A stretch of 64,000 nucleotides of DNA, taken from Candidatus Gottesmanbacteria bacterium (GTDB lineage: Bacteria; Patescibacteria; Microgenomatia; 2-02-FULL-39-11). The notes beneath the pieces were generated by a model. The model did not search any database, was not told the DNA's origin, and saw only the letters and a list, made by a program, of their open reading frames with translations. This document shows positions 59,238 to 64,000 of this stretch, in pieces (positions within the stretch are counted from its first letter, which is position 1; each line of letters opens with the position of its first letter). Both the position numbers and the translations under genes were made by a program. The stretch is taken from positions 129,781 through 193,780 of the forward strand of contig JACPKY010000001.1 in NCBI GenBank assembly GCA_016186795.1, given 5' to 3'.

Positions 59238-59734
59238 TAATGTCACCTATTTAGCAGTCAACAATGTTGAGTGATAATCATTGACTGACATTGAATTTTT
59301 AATAAATTGAATCGATTCTCCGTTCAAGACAAAATTACTCCTTTCGTATATATTTTTTTAGACTTATAGTACAGGTCTCTCCATAAAATTCACTCCACCA
59401 CCTCTTATTACCGGGAATTATCTTTGCTCTCACCCACTTGTTTCTTGGAAACAAATTTTCGTTCTCTTCTTCGCCCCAAACCAACACTTTTCCTAACATG
59501 TGAAAAGTGAGGAAAGCACTCTTTTATTTTCACTTTTGAACTATATCAAAACGGACAGTCGAACGAAAAATAGAGGTTTTTGGCCGATGATCACTTTGAT
59601 ATATTAACGCATTTAAATTAATTATGCGGGAAATCGTGAAAATATCGTGAAATGTGTGTTAAGAGTCGAACACAAGTGAAAACTTCACTCTCTGATTTCC
59701 TATCTAAATATTACCTAACTAGATCATTTTCCTC
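59238..59734. other. AT-rich intergenic stretch
   Basis: About 500 nt without a supportable gene. It holds a small hairpin TTGTTTC-TT-GGAAACAA (near 59430-59450) and several GTGAAAA/TTTTCAC-type strings (59508-59540, 59636-59655), but no clear promoter other than the one at 59735. Confidence 0.4.
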
Positions 59735-59763
59735 TTGACAAGCTTATTAATATAGTTCTTAAT
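59735..59763 (+). promoter_or_regulatory. Promoter of the collagen-like gene
   Basis: -35 TTGACA (59735-59740), 17-bp spacer, weak -10 CTTAAT (59758-59763). The short leader carries GGGAG (59771-59775) 6 nt before the GTG. Confidence 0.55.
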
Positions 59764-59781
59764 AATTACAGGGAGTAGTAA

Positions 59782-62700
59782 GTGTATAAATCTAAATTTG
59801 AAGCTATTTATACAAGATTCCTCAATACATTGGGGATTTCCCGCACTGCAACAAGACGCCTATATTCTGATTTCACGCTTTTCACGAAATATCTTGACTT
59901 TACACACCCGGAAAAAATTTCACAGCCCCTAATCAATTTCTTTTCACCCTCCTTTCTATCTGAATTCGCCTCCTGGCTGGAGAATAAAAACGGTAGTCCT
60001 GAAAGAACAAAGGAAGTTCTCACTCTCTTTAAAAAATTTAAGACATATCTTGAGCAAAAATCGCAAATTTTGGAAACTGTCGGAGTTGATAATCGCGTCA
60101 ACTTCCCCCTTGAAGAATTTGTTGCCTTTCTTCGGAAGAAGAATACGCCAGACTCAACGGTTCGAAACTACAGATCGGATTTGCTACAGTTTTATACTTT
60201 TTTAAATAGTCAAAATCCCCAGTTTAATTTTTCTCGGGATTTTTCCTACACAAAAGAAGACCGCGCTGCATTTGCTCGATTTTTACAAGAAAGGTTCTCA
60301 CTTTCAAACTCATCTATCAGGAGAAAACTCTCAAGTGTTTCCACATTCTTGTCGTTTCTTCGAAAAAAGGGCTTCATAGAGGAAAGCCAATCACTTTACG
60401 ACGAAACAATTCCTACTCAGATTTCTACTGCCCCACCTTCGTCAAAATCGAAAGTCGCAACTATCCATTCTTTCTTTTTCCGCTTTAGGCCAGGGTTCCT
60501 AGCGAAAAATCCGCTCTACAAATATATCGGTCTTGTGGTCGCTTTTATTTTTGCAACAAGTCTTGGAATTGGGATGTATCAGCAGTTTTTTGCAAGAACA
60601 AAAACTCCTCTTGCCTACCCAACTGAACCTGTCCGCCCATCAAGAATCCTTAACTTCCAAGGACGACTGACTGATAGTTCTGGAAACCCTATTACTGAAC
60701 CGAAAAAGATAGAATTCCGAATTTGGGATGCACCAGCAGGAGGAAACTTGCTTTATAAAACTGATGTCTGCACTATCATACCAGATCAAAATGGTGTTTT
60801 TTCCGCACTTATTGGATCAGCAAGCGAGGATAGTCCTGGATGTGGAACAGAAATACCAGATTCTGTTTTTACGGAAAACGTCTCAACCTATCTTGCAATT
60901 ACTGTCGAAAATGACGCCGAAATGACACCTCGGCAGCAAATAGCAACAGTTGGATATGCGATAAATGCAGAAACACTCCAAGGCATCCCTCCCCAAAGTC
61001 CTGCAGGTATCTCCTCTATCCCCTATATTGACGCAAATGGACTCTTTGCAATTAAAGCACCATCGCCAGTGATTCAGTCAAGCTCTGGAACATTTAACAT
61101 TATTGGTCAACAACTCGCTTTACAAACAAGCCAAGGAACGAACGGATCAATCACCCTTGCCCCAGATGGAAAAGGAACGGTTAATCTCCAATTTGCCGGA
61201 ACAACTCCATTCAATGACAAAGGATTTTTAACCATTCTCAATGAAAGCATAACAAGTGGAGCTCTTATCTACGGTCAAGGTTCACCACTGACAAGCGGTT
61301 ATAACCTGATTGAACTCAAATCCGGATCACCGGAAACGACACAATTCTCTGTCTCAGCATCTGGAGATACAACGATCGGAGGATCACTTGTGGCGGCAGG
61401 ACAAATTAAAGTAGGAAATTTTTCAAGCGCTCCAACTGCTATAGGAACTGGCGCCATGTATTACAACACCTCGAATAATAAACTCTATTACTGGAACGGG
61501 ACGAGCTGGGTGGAATTTGGAAGTGGAAGCGCTGCCTCTGGAGGAACTGGATCATCAGGTGCAACTGGACCAACGGGGCCATCCGGACAAACCGGACCAA
61601 CTGGACCCCGAGGAGAATATGGACCAACAGGAGCAACAGGACCAACTGGACAAACTGGGCCAACTGGACCAACAGGGGGAACAGGAGCAAGTGGAGCTGC
61701 AGGACCAACTGGGTCAACTGGAACAACAGGATCTACGGGGGCGACGGGGGCAGAAGGTCCGACGGGCGCAACGGGGGCAAGTGGAACTGCTGGGCCGACG
61801 GGGTCGACGGGGGCAAGTGGAACTGCTGGGCCAACTGGGTCAACCGGGGCAACGGGAACGGCTGGACCGACTGGGTCAACGGGTGCAAGTGGAGCTGTAG
61901 GACCAACTGGATCGACTGGAACAACCGGATCATCCGGAGCAGTAGGTCCGAGTGGATCAACAGGATCGACGGGGGCGACTGGCTCTGGTGGGCCGACGGG
62001 GAGTACGGGATCAACTGGGGCAACGGGGGCAGGTGGGCCGACGGGGAGTACGGGATCAACTGGGGCAACGGGACAAGAAGGTCCCACAGGATCAACGGGA
62101 AGTACTGGAGCAACTGGACAGACTGGACCGACGGGGTCGACGGGGGCAACGGGCCAGACTGGACCGACGGGGTCGACGGGGGCAACGGGGGCAACCGGTC
62201 AATCTGGTCCGACCGGGTCAACGGGAGCAACCGGTGGGGCTGGACCAACTGGGTCAACTGGTACTACAGGAGCAACTGGACAGGAGGGACCAACTGGAAC
62301 AACCGGGAGTACAGGGGCGACTGGATCTGGTGGGCCAACTGGAAGTACCGGATCAACAGGAGTCACTGGTCCTTCAGGATCGACTGGATCAACTGGAGCA
62401 ACCGGGCAAGAAGGTCCAACTGGTGCAACTGGAGGGACCGGCACAGCAGGTGTAGCAGGACCGACAGGCGGCACTGGATCAACTGGAGCAACGGGGCAAG
62501 GCGGACCTACGGGGAGTACGGGAGCAACGGGTACAACGGGTGCTTCAGGTCAATCGGGACCAACCGGGAGTACGGGAGCAACGGGTGGGGCTGGTCCAAC
62601 GGGAACTACGGGGACAACCGGAGGGGCTGGTCCAACGGGATCCACTGGGTCGACGGGAGCCACAGGACAAGGAGGTCCAACGGGATCCACTGGGTCGACG

Positions 62701-64000
62701 GGAGCAACGGGTGGAGCTGGGCCAACTGGATCGACTGGGAGTACCGGGGCAACCGGACAAGAAGGTCCAACTGGTTCTACCGGGGCAACGGGACAAACCG
62801 GTCCAACTGGAAGTACAGGCTCTACCGGGGCAACCGGACAAGGAGGGCCAACTGGGAGTACGGGAGCAACGGGTGGTGCCGGACCAACCGGGTCAACTGG
62901 TACTACAGGAGCAACTGGACAGTCCGGGCCGACAGGAAGTACTGGATCAACCGGGGCAACGGGACAATCAGGGCCAACCGGGAGTACTGGGGCAACCGGT
63001 GGAGCAGGACCAACGGGGTCAACCGGGGCAACGGGGGCAACGGGACAGTCTGGTCCGACTGGGTCAACGGGAGCATCAGGTAGCCAGGGACCAACGGGAA
63101 CAACTGGGGCAACGGGAGCTACTGGACAGGCAGGACCAACGGGGTCAACCGGGGCAACTGGTGGAGCTGGACCGACGGGAACTACGGGAGCAACAGGGGC
63201 AAGTGGACAAAGTGGGCCGACGGGATCGACTGGGGCAACAGGAGCTACAGGACAATCTGGACCGACTGGATCGACTGGGGCAACCGGACAAACTGGTCCG
63301 ACTGGGTCGACTGGGTCAACGGGGGCAACCGGACAGGAGGGACCAACTGGTTCTACCGGCGCAACCGGACAAACTGGTCCGACTGGGTCGACCGGGAGTA
63401 CGGGGGCAACGGGACAATCTGGTCCGACGGGATCGACTGGGGCAACCGGACAGGAGGGACCAACCGGATCAACTGGGTCAACCGGAGCAACGGGGCAATC
63501 AGGGCCAACAGGTTCAACAGGTGCCACTGGTGGAGCAGGTCCAACGGGATCAACGGGAGCAACCGGGGGTGCAGGACCCACCGGGTCAACTGGGAGTACA
63601 GGGGCGACTGGGCAAAATGGGCCAACGGGATCTACAGGGAGTACTGGGGCGACTGGACAGACAGGGCCAACTGGAAGTACGGGATCAACCGGGGCAACCG
63701 GGCAAGAAGGGCCAACGGGATCGACTGGTGCTACGGGGGCAACGGGTCTAAGTGGACCGACTGGATCAACGGGGGCAAGTGGACAATCAGGGCCAACGGG
63801 AGCAACGGGAACAACAGGGGCAACGGGAAATTCAGGTCCAACAGGTTCAACAGGAGCATCTGGAGTTCAAGGTCCCACAGGCTCAACCGGGGCAACAGGT
63901 GGAGCAGGGCCAACAGGGTCAACTGGTGCAACCGGTGGGGCTGGACCAACAGGTAGTACGGGAGCAACCGGGGCAACGGGACAATCAGGGCCAACAGGCA
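59782..64000 (+). CDS. Giant collagen-like surface protein with recombinase-type N-terminal domains (3' end beyond window)
   Basis: 1406 codons are visible from the GTG at 59782, open to the edge. Residues 1-230 are cytoplasmic and hold two or three helical bundles of the SAM-like core-binding type of tyrosine recombinases (TVRNYRSDLLQFYTFL, then SSIRRKLSSVSTFLSFLRKK); no catalytic domain follows. A membrane helix lies at about 243-265. An external module starts SRILNFQGRLTDSSGNPI (about 290-390), then a beta-rich part ending in a tail-fibre-like motif (YYNTSNNKLYYWNGTSW, about 555-575). From about 587 on there are some 270 Gly-x-y triplets, mostly GPT, GST and GAT. There is no signal peptide; the membrane helix must insert the chain. 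Probably an adhesive fibre. Confidence 0.88.
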   Translation, partial: MYKSKFEAIYTRFLNTLGISRTATRRLYSDFTLFTKYLDFTHPEKISQPLINFFSPSFLSEFASWLENKNGSPERTKEVLTLFKKFKTYLEQKSQILETVGVDNRVNFPLEEFVAFLRKKNTPDSTVRNYRSDLLQFYTFLNSQNPQFNFSRDFSYTKEDRAAFARFLQERFSLSNSSIRRKLSSVSTFLSFLRKKGFIEESQSLYDETIPTQISTAPPSSKSKVATIHSFFFRFRPGFLAKNPLYKYIGLVVAFIFATSLGIGMYQQFFARTKTPLAYPTEPVRPSRILNFQGRLTDSSGNPITEPKKIEFRIWDAPAGGNLLYKTDVCTIIPDQNGVFSALIGSASEDSPGCGTEIPDSVFTENVSTYLAITVENDAEMTPRQQIATVGYAINAETLQGIPPQSPAGISSIPYIDANGLFAIKAPSPVIQSSSGTFNIIGQQLALQTSQGTNGSITLAPDGKGTVNLQFAGTTPFNDKGFLTILNESITSGALIYGQGSPLTSGYNLIELKSGSPETTQFSVSASGDTTIGGSLVAAGQIKVGNFSSAPTAIGTGAMYYNTSNNKLYYWNGTSWVEFGSGSAASGGTGSSGATGPTGPSGQTGPTGPRGEYGPTGATGPTGQTGPTGPTGGTGASGAAGPTGSTGTTGSTGATGAEGPTGATGASGTAGPTGSTGASGTAGPTGSTGATGTAGPTGSTGASGAVGPTGSTGTTGSSGAVGPSGSTGSTGATGSGGPTGSTGSTGATGAGGPTGSTGSTGATGQEGPTGSTGSTGATGQTGPTGSTGATGQTGPTGSTGATGATGQSGPTGSTGATGGAGPTGSTGTTGATGQEGPTGTTGSTGATGSGGPTGSTGSTGVTGPSGSTGSTGATGQEGPTGATGGTGTAGVAGPTGGTGSTGATGQGGPTGSTGATGTTGASGQSGPTGSTGATGGAGPTGTTGTTGGAGPTGSTGSTGATGQGGPTGSTGSTGATGGAGPTGSTGSTGATGQEGPTGSTGATGQTGPTGSTGSTGATGQGGPTGSTGATGGAGPTGSTGTTGATGQSGPTGSTGSTGATGQSGPTGSTGATGGAGPTGSTGATGATGQSGPTGSTGASGSQGPTGTTGATGATGQAGPTGSTGATGGAGPTGTTGATGASGQSGPTGSTGATGATGQSGPTGSTGATGQTGPTGSTGSTGATGQEGPTGSTGATGQTGPTGSTGSTGATGQSGPTGSTGATGQEGPTGSTGSTGATGQSGPTGSTGATGGAGPTGSTGATGGAGPTGSTGSTGATGQNGPTGSTGSTGATGQTGPTGSTGSTGATGQEGPTGSTGATGATGLSGPTGSTGASGQSGPTGATGTTGATGNSGPTGSTGASGVQGPTGSTGATGGAGPTGSTGATGGAGPTGSTGATGATGQSGPTG

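Noticed and set aside
62550..63581. Long minus-strand frame rich in Pro, Val and Ala-Pro-Val repeats
   Set aside because: It is the antisense image of the Gly-x-y coding repeats; triplet repeats of this composition stay open in several frames. The plus-strand frame is continuous from a real N-terminus.
61500..64000. Short tandem repeats that could suggest a CRISPR array or minisatellite
   Set aside because: The period is a codon-triplet pattern with synonymous changes, no constant repeat plus unique spacer, and it stays in frame.

Overview
This window looks like a chromosomal segment of a Candidate Phyla Radiation (Patescibacteria) bacterium, most likely of the Microgenomates group. The evidence is the gene repertoire: a DUF5674 gene, many surface proteins with Pro-Thr linkers, ComEA/ComEC-type uptake genes, stand-alone small toxin-antitoxin pairs, and short palindromic repeats lying even inside housekeeping genes. 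TGA is used as a stop codon, which argues against lineages that recode it. The taxon is an inference; no rRNA gene is present.

Layout. 1-3.0 kb: 5' part of mreB, a PEGA-domain protein, a sortase, and tRNA-Arg(CCU) and tRNA-Pro(CGG) fired from one symmetric divergent promoter. 3.0-4.5 kb: a nucleotidyltransferase-like gene behind the tail of an XRE regulator, flanked by a perfect 35-bp inverted repeat. 4.7-9.6 kb: Maf, EamA transporter, malic enzyme, Ndk, M16 peptidase. 9.7-15.3 kb: two large unrecognised proteins. 15.3-21.4 kb: an accessory stretch with strongly Shine-Dalgarno-led genes behind long structured leaders, a DUF5674 pair, a TauE remnant, an AEC transporter and an antitoxin relic. 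21.4-28.5 kb: surface proteins, including a huge subtilase with a C-terminal dockerin translationally coupled to a cohesin-like membrane protein. 28.5-32.3 kb: argS, a cyclase-family protein and an EamA transporter behind a T-box riboswitch. 32.3-37.5 kb: FN3 protein, class A PBP, VapBC-type pair, SLT-type transglycosylase. 37.5-41.6 kb: competence-type cluster (ComEA, split ComEC, DUF475). 41.6-50.5 kb: cupin, PF04020-type membrane protein, LamG protein, GH-A-type glycosidase, more membrane proteins with structured leaders. 51-54.7 kb: leuS and corA. 54.8-59.2 kb: Phd/VapC-type pair and a WxL-like surface operon. 59.8-64 kb: the first 1406 codons of a giant collagen-like protein with a cytoplasmic domain resembling the DNA-binding part of tyrosine recombinases.

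Two kinds of start coexist. Most housekeeping and surface genes have a -10 box ending 6-11 nt before the start codon, so the mRNA should be leaderless or nearly so. A second set (15780, 18822, 20643, 46579, 48862, 49395, 50126) has consensus AAGGAGG-type sites, leaders of about 150-800 nt full of hairpins, and mostly clear terminators. Several of these, and the transglycosylase gene, share a CCTATAGTA motif in the promoter region. The genes together describe a cell investing in its envelope: cell-wall synthesis and turnover, sortase, cohesin/dockerin display, WxL-like proteins and a collagen-like fibre.
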